Source: Armillaria gallica (lineage: Eukaryota; Basidiomycota; Agaricomycetes; Agaricales; Physalacriaceae). Taken from it: a DNA stretch of 64,000 bases. The position numbers and the translations under genes were made by a program. Below, in pieces: positions 1-10,545 of the stretch; within the stretch, counting starts at the first letter, position 1, and each line of letters opens with the position of its first letter. The notes beneath the pieces were generated by a model that saw only the letters and a program-made list of their open reading frames with translations, had not been told where the DNA came from and ran no database searches. The DNA lies in assembly GCA_037576215.1 (NCBI GenBank), contig JBANDB010000003.1, positions 6,386,001-6,450,000 of the forward strand. Reading direction: 5' to 3'.

Positions 1-159
1 ACTGTATCATCGAGAGTCCATTATGAAGGTCCCATCTGCAAGATTTCTCTAGTCAGCGCTAGCCTTAGTTAACCAGTAACAACAGCTTGTAATAAACTTA
101 CAAGGAAGGTCGAAGACGAAGGTTGAACGAAAGGTTTAGATCGGTGACCGGGCCGAATG

Positions 160-418
160 CCGGTCAACTAGCAAGACAAATTCACCAAGAACACTTTCAA
201 GGTCACCGATCCCACCTACTACCCGCCTCTCTTTCAATACGGCACCGGCTTCAAGTATTATCGACTCCTCGACTATGCGCTTCATCATCACCTCGTGGAG
301 GTACTCGAGAACCCAGAGTACGGCGATTTCGAAGACATCAGAGGAGGCCTCGTCATAGCTCCTGCTTTTCACCGCGACCAACCCAATTTCTGCTGCTTGC
401 GCCTCCGTTGAAAAGATT
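160..418 (+). other. Possible exon remnant, unknown protein
   Basis: One plus frame reads as ordinary protein from about 175 to 416, rich in Tyr, Leu and His (for example KVTDPTYYPPLFQYG, then LLDYALHHHLVEVLE). It is preceded by a TAG that could be a splice acceptor and closes at a stop near 415. I do not recognise the family. A minus-strand frame is also open here, so strand and coding status are uncertain. Confidence 0.18.
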
Positions 419-764
419 AGGGAATTATGGAGCAAGGGAAGAGAAGACTGATGAACGTAGGGGTCTCAACGACTACCACAGATAGTGCGTTGCTTCCAGT
501 TATTCGAGTACTGCCCACTCATCGAATCTTTTTTAGAACTGGTCTCGTTCTCAAACTATCTTCCGCAAGAAGGGCTACGGATGTCGCGGTTTTGCGTATC
601 GATTTTGAACCGCTTGCGTGCGGCTCTTGCTCTCCAAATTAGCGGCGGTTCACTATGGATTGTCGTAGCAGGTTGCATGATTGGCTATTTCCTTGCCTCG
701 GCTCTGGGGAGAAGATGGCAAGGAGAACCCAGCTACATTACGAGGTGGTCGAACGGAAAAGACA

Positions 765-775
765 GGAATCGAACC
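765..775 (-). promoter_or_regulatory. Isolated antisense B-box-like sequence
   Basis: The plus strand reads GGAATCGAACC, so the minus strand reads GGTTCGATTCC, a perfect pol III B box. The flanking T-stem does not pair well and no A box is obvious. It is the only B-box-like element I found on the minus strand. Confidence 0.3.
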
Positions 776-899
776 GTCTCGCGTGGATGATCATCGACAT
801 CACTGAGAACGCCAAGCTTGCATCGACGCCGAGGAGGTACAGCTGCCGCAACGTCATCTATGCCAGGACCGGTGTACTCTTGCTGGCATTAGAGACGCG

Positions 900-1200
900 T
901 GCAGATTCAAGCGACGTAGAAATTGGCGCAGAGAGAGCACGGTCTGACTTGGTAAGAGACTTGGGTTCCGAGTTCGTTTGGCATGCTCACGATATTACCA
1001 GCGCGCTGCACAGACGGTCCTTCCCGCCAGGTATGGTGCACCACTTCTCATGCATATCGATTCTTTTCGAATTTTTAATCTAGCGCTTCGTGCCATTTCT
1101 GGAACGATAGTAACCGAGAATAATTTAGCCAGTGGCTGTGTTACACGTTCAGGCGCGCATTCTTTATCACACGTAGTTGGTCAATACATGTTGGTCATAG
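900..1200 (+). repeat. Eroded array fragment
   Basis: Contains a decayed copy of the body segment GCGCAGAGAGAGCACGG .. GGTAAGAGACTTG (about 930-965) and the hairpin motif TAGCCAGTGGCTGTG at 1126-1140. Both recur throughout the arrays downstream. No T-arm module survives here. Confidence 0.4.
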
Positions 1201-1222
1201 CTACGTTGTGCCCTTCAAGATC

Positions 1223-1636
1223 CTAGACTCTCACCGACTCGCGGATCTCGACATCGACGTCGGTGATATTGGATTCTACAAGAAGCTCCCGGCACTTGGA
1301 GGCCACGACGACGCCGTCATCGCCAGAGAGAGATGCGGGCATCACGCCGATCCAGAGAATAACGGGGGCGGAAGACTCTCCGGCGTTCCCGATGCGGACG
1401 ATGTCGATGCTAGTCCACTTCACCTTCATCGAGTCCAGAAGGGCGTAGAGCTCGGGAGCCAGGTTGCCTTCCCAGGCCTCCATGAGCGCGTGGTTACCGA
1501 CGGGGCGGAGCTCCTTGAGCTTCTGGTACGCTTCTGGGCCGGTGGGCGCCTTCCACGGAGTGGTGCTAGTGCGAGCGACCAAGACCGGGGCAGAGGGCAG
1601 GCCGGCGTAGTAGAACTTGGCTTCCATCTTTGACAA
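1223..1636 (-). pseudogene. Truncated basidiomycete conserved hypothetical protein
   Basis: An uninterrupted 137-residue frame starts MSKMEAKFYYAGLPSAPVL and contains ELRPVGNHALMEAWEGNL, MKVKWTSIDIVRIGNAGES and GVMPASLSGDDGVVVASK. I recognise this from memory as the N-terminal part of a repeated hypothetical protein of Agaricomycetes with no assigned function; full-length members are, as I recall, several hundred residues. Here the frame leaves the family sequence right after the EIRESV segment and stops two codons later, so the copy is probably cut off by a rearrangement near 1228. The start is the natural family start. No intron is visible. Confidence 0.55.
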
Positions 1637-1937
1637 AGGGGATGGGAGCGTAAAGGAAGAGGGGAACTACTGAAACAGTCTACTGCCCAGATATTGTCTC
1701 ATATGGTTTCAGTTTTGTCAGTTTTATGACGCTGGGATGATATACGTCGCGGATATTCAATATTATCATATTTACCTTACCGTCCCTTCGTATGAGACAC
1801 TTCATAGTTCCTGACAGTATGATGTCGGCAGGGCCCTGCGCGGTCTGCGATGCTACTATAAAATATATTGATGGCTTGGTAGCAACGGCGCAGAAAAACA
1901 CTGGCTGTTTCCTTTTTAGGGACCGCTTGCCAGTGCG

Positions 1938-1955
1938 ACTACTACTACTACTACT
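1938..1955 (+). repeat. (ACT)6 microsatellite
   Basis: Six perfect ACT units. The surrounding stretch 1640-2210 has only short frames and nothing I can assign. Confidence 0.85.
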
Positions 1956-2729
1956 TTTTAACCGACTTATGCGCCATGACCTTAAGCTTCCTCGCCTCAC
2001 CGGTCACCCGCCACAGCACTGCTCGACCACGCCATCTCTCAAACGAGCTACAAGGACAAACGCGACGTTCTTGCGGTCTCGCGAAGAAGGCTGGTCCACA
2101 TCCCGGAACGGCTGGTACTCACACCGTGACTCCTGAACGAGATGACGCGTTTGTCGCTGCCCGTTGTTCGCTTATGGTCTCCTCTAAAGTGTAGGATGTG
2201 AGATGGAAGGCGTGCGCGTGAAGGTCCAAGCGCACGAACTGCACAAGGAGAACACAGACCCGCGATGAAATCTTTGGTGCGAAACTTACTTTTGATATCA
2301 TACTGAAAATTTGATGAGCATCAGGTTCACCGGCAGCGCCCTCCGACCTGGAAGATTATCAGCATGAAACAAACGGCGTTTCCTATCTATCATCTCATGC
2401 GTCCGGGTGAGGTCTCTCTGCGAGCGGAATCCCATCATAAGTCACCTAGGCTGTCTATGCTCGTCCCACTGATGGGGTTTGCATGATGCAAACGGCACAA
2501 ATGATATCCCCCGAGACGAAGGGCTACTTTCCCGCAGTCCCAGCTGCCATTCTCCTCCGCACGCCTTCTCTTTGCTTGCGCCAACTTTGGCGAGGTTGCT
2601 TCAAGTTCTCAGGGCGTTCAAACATAGAAAACACAGTACTGGGGATTTATCTTCCTCGGAACATCGGACTCTCACCAATGACTATTTTTCTAAACTTCGC
2701 CGACGTGCACCAACACCTACACCCTGGCC

Positions 2730-2799
2730 TTTCTACCAGTCTATTGTAGCCTATTGGGTATATGCGTAATGCACCAGGTTCGAGTCCTGGGGGTGAAAT
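2730..2799 (+). repeat. tRNA-like module, family F1 (reference copy)
   Basis: A box TAGCCTATTGG at 2747-2757; T-arm CCAGG-TTCGAGT-CCTGG at 2774-2790. Upstream TTTCTACC (2730-2737) can pair at six of eight positions with GGGTGAAA (2791-2798), like an acceptor stem. Only about 16 nt separate A box and T-arm, so there is no room for an anticodon arm. A run of six T follows at 2817-2822. Confidence 0.6.
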
Positions 2800-2990
2800 A
2801 GAGTATCCGCATGCGATTTTTTGACTACCGAGGCCGGCTGAACAAACGGTGTGTTTGGTATGTCGTATCATTCCTCCCTCCTCAACTTCGAGTTCTAGTA
2901 GGAAAGGCTCTGGTACGTCGTTTGAATTTAGACGTGCTCGTCTGTCCATTGTTAGCTCCTTTTCTGATGCTCGCATGGATGAGCGGGAGT

Positions 2991-3020
2991 GCGGCCCCGA
3001 TACGTTCGACTCGTACTGGG
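2991..3020 (+). repeat. tRNA-like module, family F2 (reference copy)
   Basis: Hairpin TACG-TTCGACT-CGTA (3001-3015) extended by CCCC/GGGG on the outside. F2 has a T-arm and a leading GCGGCC but no A box that I can see. Confidence 0.5.
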
Positions 3021-3504
3021 GTTATTATAGGTTTCTGCTTTCGACAGTGTCTTTTTCTTCCTCTAGACTATCTAATATTAATCATCGAATTTCTGACAAT
3101 GGCAGCTTCCGTTGGCCATAGAGGAGAAGATCACCACTGGGAAGAAGAACATGCATGTGGCTTACCACAGACAGTGCGTTGCCTGCCAGTCGTTTGTGTA
3201 TGGCTCACTCATCAACATTTTTCCTTTAGGTCTGGGTTGGAACAGCTTTCGATTCGCCTCTTGCGTTCGCAGTTCGCCCTGAATATGACGTCCTTTCTCG
3301 TGCACTGTGGATTGAAGGAACGAAGAATTTTCCTGTCCCTCGTCAAATGTCAATGCTCGAGTCTCCTCCCCTCCATTTCTCTTCCACCTTTGGGGGCACA
3401 CCTATTTGGCTTGGGGGAGAAGATCATGATTGACGGCAGAATCCCTCTAGACTCGCGCCGTACGTGCACCAAAACCCGGCTACCTCAGACACCACTCCCA
3501 TGAC

Positions 3505-3552
3505 ATAGCAGTTACTGCTGAATGTATCAGGTTCGATTCCTGATGGTGAAAT
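3505..3552 (+). repeat. tRNA-like module, family F6
   Basis: T-arm TCAGG-TTCGATT-CCTGA (3527-3543). Relative to other F6 copies the outer C-G pair has become T-A on both sides. The A box is eroded. Confidence 0.5.
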
Positions 3553-3710
3553 ATCAAGAGCCATACTTTCTTTTTATAATTTGTTAAATCTAGGGCTTAG
3601 AGATTTATGCATTGTCTAGTACCGTCCTTCGTTTATTCATATTCTGCCTGTCTTGTCCTCTTTGAGGCACATAGTTCATTTCAGAAATAAACACCCCATC
3701 CACGTCGTAC

Positions 3711-3756
3711 TAGTCCAATAGCACACGAGTGAGTGCACACGTTCGATTCGTGTACT
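3711..3756 (+). repeat. tRNA-like module, family F4
   Basis: A-box-like TAGTCCAATAG; T-arm ACACG-TTCGATT-CGTGT (3737-3753). The internal mini-helix is CAC-ACGA-GTG where other F4 copies have GAC-AAGA-GTC, a compensatory swap. Run of eight T near 3787-3794. Confidence 0.6.
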
Positions 3757-3850
3757 AGTAATGGACCCGTGTGGATACGATTGAAGCCTTTTTTTTCTAC
3801 CCTGTGCCCTTTCTTGTTCACGACTCGGTATCTGTAAATCACATACACAT

Positions 3851-3905
3851 GGCCTAAATAATGTGTTAGCGTGCATGTACCAGGTTCGAACCCTGGAGGT
3901 GAAAT
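3851..3905 (+). repeat. tRNA-like module, family F5 variant
   Basis: GGCCTAAATAATG in the A-box position; T-arm CCAGG-TTCGAAC-CCTGG (3880-3896) then AGGTGAAAT. TTTTT follows at about 3923. Confidence 0.5.
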
Positions 3906-3933
3906 GCATTGACATAGTCGGCGTTTTTGTTTC

Positions 3934-3947
3934 AGTCAGTGGCTATG
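3934..3947 (+). repeat. Hairpin motif, CAGTGGCTGTG family
   Basis: Variant of AGCCA-G-TGGCT, an 11-nt interrupted palindrome that also fits an A box. Other copies start near 1126, 6400, 18652, 23966, 26811, 28450, 31309, 37004, 39810, 42392, 45340, 47448 and 51066. Confidence 0.5.
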
Positions 3948-4529
3948 CATGGTATCTCTCACCGTTTGTATTTCACCATCGAGGATATCGTTTGACTGCC
4001 CTTCCTCTCTTTCAATGAGCAAGGTGTACTTTGGTTGACGGATGACAGGTCCGAGAGAGCACGGTGCCGTGATAGAATCCTTGGTACGAGACTTGCTCTG
4101 TGCCACTTCAGGACTGATAAGCTTTTAGGTTGCACGTTCACAACCAGCCGATTCGTGGCTTAGTGCATGAATCCACCCAGAGGTGCGGTGCCCAAGAAGA
4201 CACCTCGCTATCCATCGGCGTCATTCCATACCTCCTGGCCTTGATGTTCTCGAGCAAAAGAATAACATACATGCATCAATGCCGTCACCGAGAACAATGC
4301 CGAGACGCAACGAACAGGGACTCGGTCGCACGCCTACTCTCCTTTGCTTGTATCTACGCGTCATTTTCCCTCTGAGTTGACGAATAGCTGTGCCGGGTAT
4401 CGACCACGACCTTTTTGTAGTCGTCATACGCACTTCCTTCAAATCGTTTCCCTTGAAGTAGGGGCTCGTTTGTTTGGTTCGAAGTGCAGGAGATGGACGG
4501 AGGATGGACTCTTACTGGTAGGTCCAAAT

Positions 4530-4640
4530 GGCATAGAGCGTGCGATGCCGCAATGGAATCTTTGGTACGAGATTTGCTCTCTTTGTCACTTTGCGACGCT
4601 GATGTCCATCCAGGCTGCGTTCACACCCGACAATTACCGG
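4530..4640 (+). repeat. Repeat body segment N (reference copy)
   Basis: Recognised by TGGAATCTTTGGTACGAGA followed by a CTCT..GTCACTTTG stretch and a GTTCACA..CCGACAATTACCG stretch. Related copies lie near 930, 2261, 4060, 6510, 17170, 28580, 29090, 47570 and 48090. It sits between modules and has no open frame conserved between copies. Confidence 0.5.
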
Positions 4641-4964
4641 CACGCTGAACCATTGGCTTCTACTCAGTCCCTCACATACGTCTGGACGAGGTTCCTTGGC
4701 AGGCGGAATCCCGTTGTCGCTCGCTGTATGAACCCGCCTAGGTCGTACGTAAATGCCCATCCGATTCACGCGTTCAAAAATTGTAAGATGAGCGGACGAT
4801 ATACAATCCATGCAGAATGATTTTCTTACGCCAGCCCAAACCCTTTGTCATTCTCCATCTCTCTTAGCTCTCGGCCCTTTCGAACGTACTACCAAGAGCA
4901 GGAAATCGCGTGGAGCCCTGACTGTTCCTGATAACCTGAGGACAGAGATGGTTGCAGTCCATTG

Positions 4965-5014
4965 CAGCCTATCGGCTATGCGTCATGCACCAGGTTCGAC
5001 TGCTGTGTGTGAAA
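4965..5014 (+). repeat. tRNA-like module, family F1, eroded
   Basis: A-box position AGCCTATCGG; 5' half of the T-arm is intact (CCAGG-TTCGACT, from 4990) but the 3' half reads GCTGTG and no longer pairs. Confidence 0.4.
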
Positions 5015-5345
5015 TCGGGAATCCCGGCATGGAGACCGAACTATTTTTGACAACTGGTGATGGCTAACGGATGGTGATACTGGTGGCTTGGTGTGCCCTG
5101 TCATTCCTCCCACTCTCTGACTTTGACTTATCAATTTTTAGTAGGTTGCTTAGCCGAATGAAATGACCCGTATCTGAGGATAGCTCTTGTCGCGTGTAAC
5201 CACATCACCACACTCTCGATCCGCCACTCGCACACGTTAATTCATATATTGTTTGAACTCAGAGGCAAGGCTCCTTGAAGTAGACGCGCTCGAATCATTA
5301 GCTCCTTTTCTAACTCTTCTAACCACTACATGGTGAAGTGGTAGT

Positions 5346-5376
5346 GCGGCCCTGACGTGATCGATTCGCGCAGGGG
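5346..5376 (+). repeat. tRNA-like module, family F2, eroded
   Basis: CGTG-ATCGATT-CGCG (5355-5369) with CCCT/AGGGG outside; the loop has lost its first T. Confidence 0.35.
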
Positions 5377-5873
5377 TTTGTGGCTTCCAGCGATGTTTTT
5401 TTAATCGCTTTCCCTCTCTAGACCCACTTGAATTACGCTTCCATTGAGATGGCAAGGAGGGTTTTAGCGCCGGAAGGAGGTAGAAGATATGGCTCTCAAG
5501 ATTGGTTGTTCGTGTACAGTCCTCACATCAGCCAGTTCTGAATGGTCTTTTGCAAAGAGAGTTATATGACGTGATGCTGGGGTGTTGTTCTTTCGTGTAT
5601 CAATTTGGAACACCCTCTTAGTGTGCAGCTCGCCTGAATATAACATTCTTCCCGTCCCTCTGCTTGCTTCTTCCCAGAGACCGTTTCAAACTCAAGTCCG
5701 TTTTCCTTCCACCTTTGGCAGCGCACCCTTTGAGCTTAAATGAGAATCGCGGCAAGAAACATTGAGAAAGGGCGGTGGGACGAGAATTGCACGCCTCTCG
5801 ACGCCCCATACGTGCATGCCACATCACTCGGCACTAAAAATGGCGCGCTCTCCGCATACTACGACTACATCTG

Positions 5874-5931
5874 TAGCCTGGTGGAAATTGTATACCGTAT
5901 ACGTACCGGGTTCGACTCCTGGAGGTGAAAT
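5874..5931 (+). repeat. tRNA-like module, family F3 (reference copy)
   Basis: A box TAGCCTGGTGG (5874-5884); T-arm CCGGG-TTCGACT-CCTGG (5906-5922), then AGGTGAAAT. Confidence 0.55.
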
Positions 5932-6224
5932 TTTGAAGATTGTTGCTTCCTTTTGTGATCAGTGAATCAAACAAATCCGAGTGATTTTCTGCGCTCTAGT
6001 TCGGTTTGTTTATCCATCGGATGCGGGACAAGGCGCGTCTATATTCTGTCTTCGATTCCTTCTTGTATTAGGCTCAGAGCTGCGATTACATATTACATTA
6101 TCTAGGTCATCCATACTACTCGGTCTTTCTCGTCCTTCTTCCGATATTCCGACTCTCTCTCCCGTCTCGCTAATTTTCCCGAAGACTTGCCATTATATAG
6201 TAAGTGAACGTTCTGTCCACTTCA

Positions 6225-6281
6225 TAGTCTAACGAGACAAGAATTCTGAGTCAGTGTGCACGTTCGATCCGTGTGGTGGTC
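6225..6281 (+). repeat. tRNA-like module, family F4
   Basis: A box TAGTCTAACGA (6225-6235); T-arm CACG-TTCGATC-CGTG (6259-6273). The mini-helix and the downstream T run are weak in this copy. Confidence 0.5.
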
Positions 6282-7031
6282 TTGGAGGGTTGTTGTATTC
6301 TAGAAATTACTTTTGACGATATAATCGATTCTTTTGAACACGGATTTTTTATCTTTCTTTGCTAGTGTACCGTGCCGTCTTTAGAACAAAGATACGCGAA
6401 GCCAGTGGCTGTGCTAGCTATCCCACTTCCTCCTGTACTCCATCATCAATGCTTTGGCTTGGTCCGAAGTCGGCTGACAGGCGTGCAGGTCCAAGCAGCA
6501 TGGGATTGGCGCAGAGGGAGCACGGTGCCGTGATGGAATCTTTGGTACGAGACTTTCTTTTTATGCCACTTTGGAGCTCTGATGAGTATCTAGGTTCAAC
6601 GTAACGTTCACATACAATGGCGCTTCCTGCTCACAATGACCACTTACGTCTGGATGAAGTCCCCGTCGGGCAGAACTCCATTATCGGTTACCTAGGCCGT
6701 CTATACTTACGTGTGTGGATGGGATTTGGATGCAAACGGCGCAAATGACACTCCCAGCGACGCCTGATTTTTGCTACATCCCCACAGACGATTTTCTTTC
6801 GACCAGTACGCGCATCCTCTCAGCCGTCATTCTCCTTGGCACGTCCTCTCGTGGTTTAGCGTGCATTTACCAACTTCGACGTAGTGAATTTTTACTGCTT
6901 CGAGGTATGGGTTGAAGAAGCGTCTCTCTCCCTTGTATTTGATTGGACGTCCGACTCTCATCGGTAGCTATTTTCTACAATGCAGGAACTTCACAACGTG
7001 CACCGAAATGATAGGCCTTACCAGTCCGACT

Positions 7032-7082
7032 AAGCCTATCGGGTATGCGTAATGCACCAGGTTCGAGTCCTGGGGGTGAAAT
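7032..7082 (+). repeat. tRNA-like module, family F1
   Basis: A-box position AAGCCTATCGG; T-arm CCAGG-TTCGAGT-CCTGG (7057-7073) then GGGTGAAAT; TTTT at 7111-7114. Confidence 0.55.
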
Positions 7083-7481
7083 TGTGGAACTGAGCGGGTA
7101 CCTAACTGCATTTTGACGGCTGAACGAACGAATGTTTGTTATGTCGTATCCGTATCATTCCTCCCAGTTTTCGGATGTGGACTCCTAACACCCACTTGTT
7201 CACCTCTTCCTCGGTCGATAGTAGCTCTCGCAGTGTCACCTTCATCTTGGTGGCAGTTCACGGCAGTGAGTCTGATTGACGATTTCCTTACCCGATCGTT
7301 TCACGGTCCTCCCTTGCGCCTTTGGCAGTCCATTGGTTTGTAGGAGAAGATCGACAAGGAGAATCCAGCTGCATTGAGAAGGAACGATGGGGCACGCCTC
7401 TCGACTCGTCTCGCTTCACCCATCACCAAAAACGACGTGTTCCGACTGCTACGTCATCCACACCGCTCCCCACACGTGCAT

Positions 7482-7537
7482 GTAACTTAGTGGCTCTGCA
7501 TAATCAATCTCCCAGGTTCGACTCCTGGAGGTAAAAT
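7482..7537 (+). repeat. tRNA-like module, family F3
   Basis: TAACTTAGTGG in the A-box position; T-arm CCAGG-TTCGACT-CCTGG (7512-7528). Contains GCATAATC between them. Confidence 0.5.
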
Positions 7538-7822
7538 GGCGACGCAAGATTTATTTTGGTCGTGCTTGAGTGGAGGTCCGAAGATTCTTTCTGCGCTCTT
7601 CTTATACCGGATGCACTCTCCGGCAGGACAAGACACGTCGACACTCTTTCCACGTCTACACTAGGCCTAGGGCCTAGAAAGGATTTCTACCACAGTACAA
7701 TGCCCACGCTACTCCCGTCCATCGTTTTTTCTCGTTCTTCTTCCTGCACACTCGTGTGTCGCGACTCTCTCGTCCTCGCAGTCCTCCATAGTTCATTTCA
7801 GAAGTGAACGCCCCCATCCAAA

Positions 7823-7870
7823 TAGTCCAACGACACAAGAGTCAATGCACACGTTCGATTCGTGTCGTGG
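7823..7870 (+). repeat. tRNA-like module, family F4
   Basis: A box TAGTCCAACGA; T-arm ACACG-TTCGATT-CGTGT (7849-7865). Mini-helix half-changed (CAC..GTC), intermediate between the two paired states seen elsewhere. T6 follows near 7892. Confidence 0.55.
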
Positions 7871-7965
7871 GCCTTGGACGTGGAACCGTCGCCTTTTTTC
7901 TGCCCTGGACCTCGGAATTGAGCCCACACTTGTTCACAAGTCGATATTCATAAATCACATGTACG

Positions 7966-8016
7966 TAGCCTAATGCGTTTGCGCAAATGCGCCAGGTTCG
8001 AACCTGGAGGTGAAAT
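7966..8016 (+). repeat. tRNA-like module, family F5 (reference copy)
   Basis: A box TAGCCTAATGC; internal GCGC-AAAT-GCGC hairpin; T-arm CCAGG-TTCGAA-CCTGG with a 6-nt loop (7992-8007). Confidence 0.5.
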
Positions 8017-8348
8017 GGATGCATTGGCATGGGTTTCTTTTGGGTGCTTTCACTGCGAGTACCACGGCACGCTTGCACGATGAAGGACGCGGTTTCTATT
8101 TTTTCTCCTCACTAGTGAAATTAAAATCTACGTAATATCAACAAGTTCAGAACGGTAACCTCCTCAAGTCTTCATCGACGAGCCTTCCGTCAGCCGCTTG
8201 TAGGGATTCCCAGCCGAGATGCCAGTGAATTGAATGCTTAATCCAGGAACTTGGAATGCGGCCATAAGGGCACTTCCGTACAGCGCTGATCCGCTTCTTT
8301 AGACCCATACGACTCGGATTTCAAAAGAAAGACTTTTGACTAACTCTG

Positions 8349-9274
8349 ATGTCCCCTCCACCATCTCAGGATATCCCTGTCGACGTCTTCTATGAAATCC
8401 TGCTCCGATGCGGCGTCCAAGATCTTTGTTTTCTTTGGCTAAACTGTAGGCCAGTCTCTCGCAATTGCAAAGACGCGGTCGAACGCGTCTTTGTCACCAA
8501 GCATCTGAAAAAAACTTGGCTTCGCGTCGACACCGGTGCGAAACCGAGAATAGCACACATTGTGCCCAACCTTGACTGATTATTTTCTTACTAGGGCAAC
8601 ATGATACAGACGTGGAATTTCAATTTTATCGTCTCGATCCCACCGACTCTACTCGTGCGATATTTGAATCTTATAAGTATAAAGATGGTATAGAAGAGGC
8701 GTTGAGGACCGGTCCTTCCCTCGAACGCCCGAACATGGTTATCCAGGTCCGGCACGAACTCAATGACACGATGCTATCAGACTTTCGGTATCACTCTGAT
8801 TCAGACTTGGATTTGAAGTTCGAGGTCAGTTTTGATTGGAAGAGAATGTACTGTCATTTCTTCCGAGAGCTGAGGGAGGTACAGAAGAGGCTTAATGAGC
8901 GCGTATGTGTCTTCCCAGCCATTGTTCTTGTGATCAACTAATGTCATTTTTAGCATGAAGTTATGGTTCCTTGGTTGAAGTTCTGTTCTATGATGTCAGG
9001 CATAGATGCGAGCAGAATCAGCCGTGATGTCCGCGGAGAGAGGATTAGGCGGAATGTACTGGAGAATGAGGGCAGGCAGGTGTATGGAGACTATCCCGGG
9101 TTCGAGAAACTTGAGCGAAAACGAGGTTTGGCCGAGTCAGAAGACGCGTATACTGATGAGAGTGAGGTGGAGGAGGAGGATGAGGTCAACGATTCCGACA
9201 TATCTTCAGAGGCTAGTTTAGAGGAAGATGATGAAGATAGCGATGACTCTGACTCTGATGATTCTAGTGCTTGA
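8349..9274 (+). pseudogene. F-box-like protein, copy a (splice donor lost)
   Basis: Three-exon gene of about 280 codons. Exon 1 begins MSPPPSQDIPVDVFYEILLR and carries an F-box-like N-terminus (PVDVFYEIL..LCFLWLNCRPVSRNCKDAVE). Exon 2 (8595-8902) encodes a conserved middle ending CHFFRELREVQKRLNER, a clean 51-nt intron follows (8903-8953), and exon 3 (8954-9274) ends in an acidic Asp/Glu/Ser tail. By comparison with the copies at 32.0 and 51.75 kb, exon 1 should end at ACAG before GTAGGCCG; here about 14 nt including that donor are deleted, so exon 1 runs into TGA at about 8577 although the acceptor CTTACTAG remains. Everything else in this copy is open. F-box proteins link SCF ubiquitin ligases to substrates; that role is inferred from the N-terminus only. 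Confidence 0.55.
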
Positions 9275-10545
9275 ATATAATAAGGACGCTCTTTTATATT
9301 TTTGTTCAAGTTATTTCGATATGTTATTTGATTATTTTGTTGTTTCTCTGACTGCTTAGCGGGCCAATAACGGCACGTCAAGGAGCATCGACCGGCAATT
9401 TCCGGCACATCTCTGACTTGAACTCCATCCTTCATTTCATTATGCTTGCTTTTTCGCCTTACCAAGTCTTAATTGATCAAGCAGTACTGCTTCGTGCACG
9501 CTATCAAGCTTCAAGCTAATAAACTGGTTCGATATAGGAATCCTATCAAGAATTCTGGCCATCGACACCTGAGGCATGTACCTAACCATGTCTTTTCATC
9601 CAACAATGTCTGACTAATGTCCCTCTAAAGGCATTTCACGCAGATTTCTCTTACGTATTTTCCTGTCCAGAATGTCTACCCATCTCTAGCAAACTCGCCA
9701 AGCTCTGAGGGAGTTCGCAGCCTTCACCGCCATATCCCGGCATCGCACCTTACGTTCTTACCCTCACCTTGGTACACCATCCAGGGCATGCAAACCACTC
9801 GCGTCATGTCAATGATGCCGTACTTCAGTCTTTAATCGCCACGCCTTTTCTCAAATTGGGAATTTAGAAGACGAGAGCTCCTGCTACAAGAGAGGCTATC
9901 ATACACGAGAAGTAAGGGCAACAGAGCGCACATAAACGTTCTGCAGTCGACCAAAGAGCATATCGTGGTCCTCGTGCGTGTCCAATTTCTTTTGTCTATG
10001 AGTCCCGCCCATCTTTTCTTCAGGGCTTGACATTTCGTTCATTGTACGATTGGAGCAAACACGTTCCAGCGACGCCAACTCCTCATTGGTTTCCAAGACG
10101 TCCCAGAAATGCATTAGGGTCCTGGAGCATGACTTTGAAGACTACTCGCTATTTTCCCATATTCGCAGACTTCGCGCGAAAAACGAACAATCCATCACCT
10201 GCTTCATCGACTAGAAAAGCACAGCTACCTTACCAATCTTCACTCGACCTTCAATATTTCACTATCGACATATGAAGAACCTAGCCGAAGATGTCAACCG
10301 ACTTTCACCAGAAAGACACGACTACCTACGTGACAAAGTCGACTATTGCTCCGAGGGCTGAAGCGCTGGATTTTCATGCTCGATGGAGGCGTCTGTTCCG
10401 GGACCAGTGGATTATGAAATGCTAGTCGAAAACGACTCCTCACAGTCTCAATGAAGGTTCGTAGCCTGGGTACTAACGGATCTCGGCCCGGTTGAAAATA
10501 TCGCTTGGTAAGCGACTCATTTGGTCGATTTCTGCTCGTTTCTCA
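9275..10545 (+). repeat. Spacer between F-box and APH copies, triplicated
   Basis: The same sequence recurs at about 32930-34200 and 52680-53960. It contains partly open frames (for example TFRSLYDWSKHVPATPTPHW near 10030) but their reading frames are not kept between copies. I cannot name a gene here; it may hold eroded exons of an unknown gene or the promoter of the APH-like gene. Confidence 0.45.

Larger units (their letters stand above)
2210..8100 (+). repeat. tRNA-like module array, block 1
   Basis: A block of interspersed degenerate repeats holding 13 T-arm modules (listed separately) and several copies of body segments shared with the later blocks. Long frames here are short and end in translations of the T-arm, so I see no gene. 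The left edge is set by the decayed body segment ATGAAATCTTTGGTGCGAAAC near 2261, the right edge by the conserved region upstream of the F-box pseudogene. Confidence 0.7.

Noticed and set aside
2210..8100. LTR or LINE retrotransposon
   Set aside because: No reverse transcriptase, integrase or RNase H motif was seen in any frame of the window, and no long terminal repeats were found.
9091..9465. Minus-strand Ser-rich frame opposite the F-box tail (also 32718-32984)
   Set aside because: It is the complement of the acidic GAT/GAG-rich exon 3 of the F-box-like gene.
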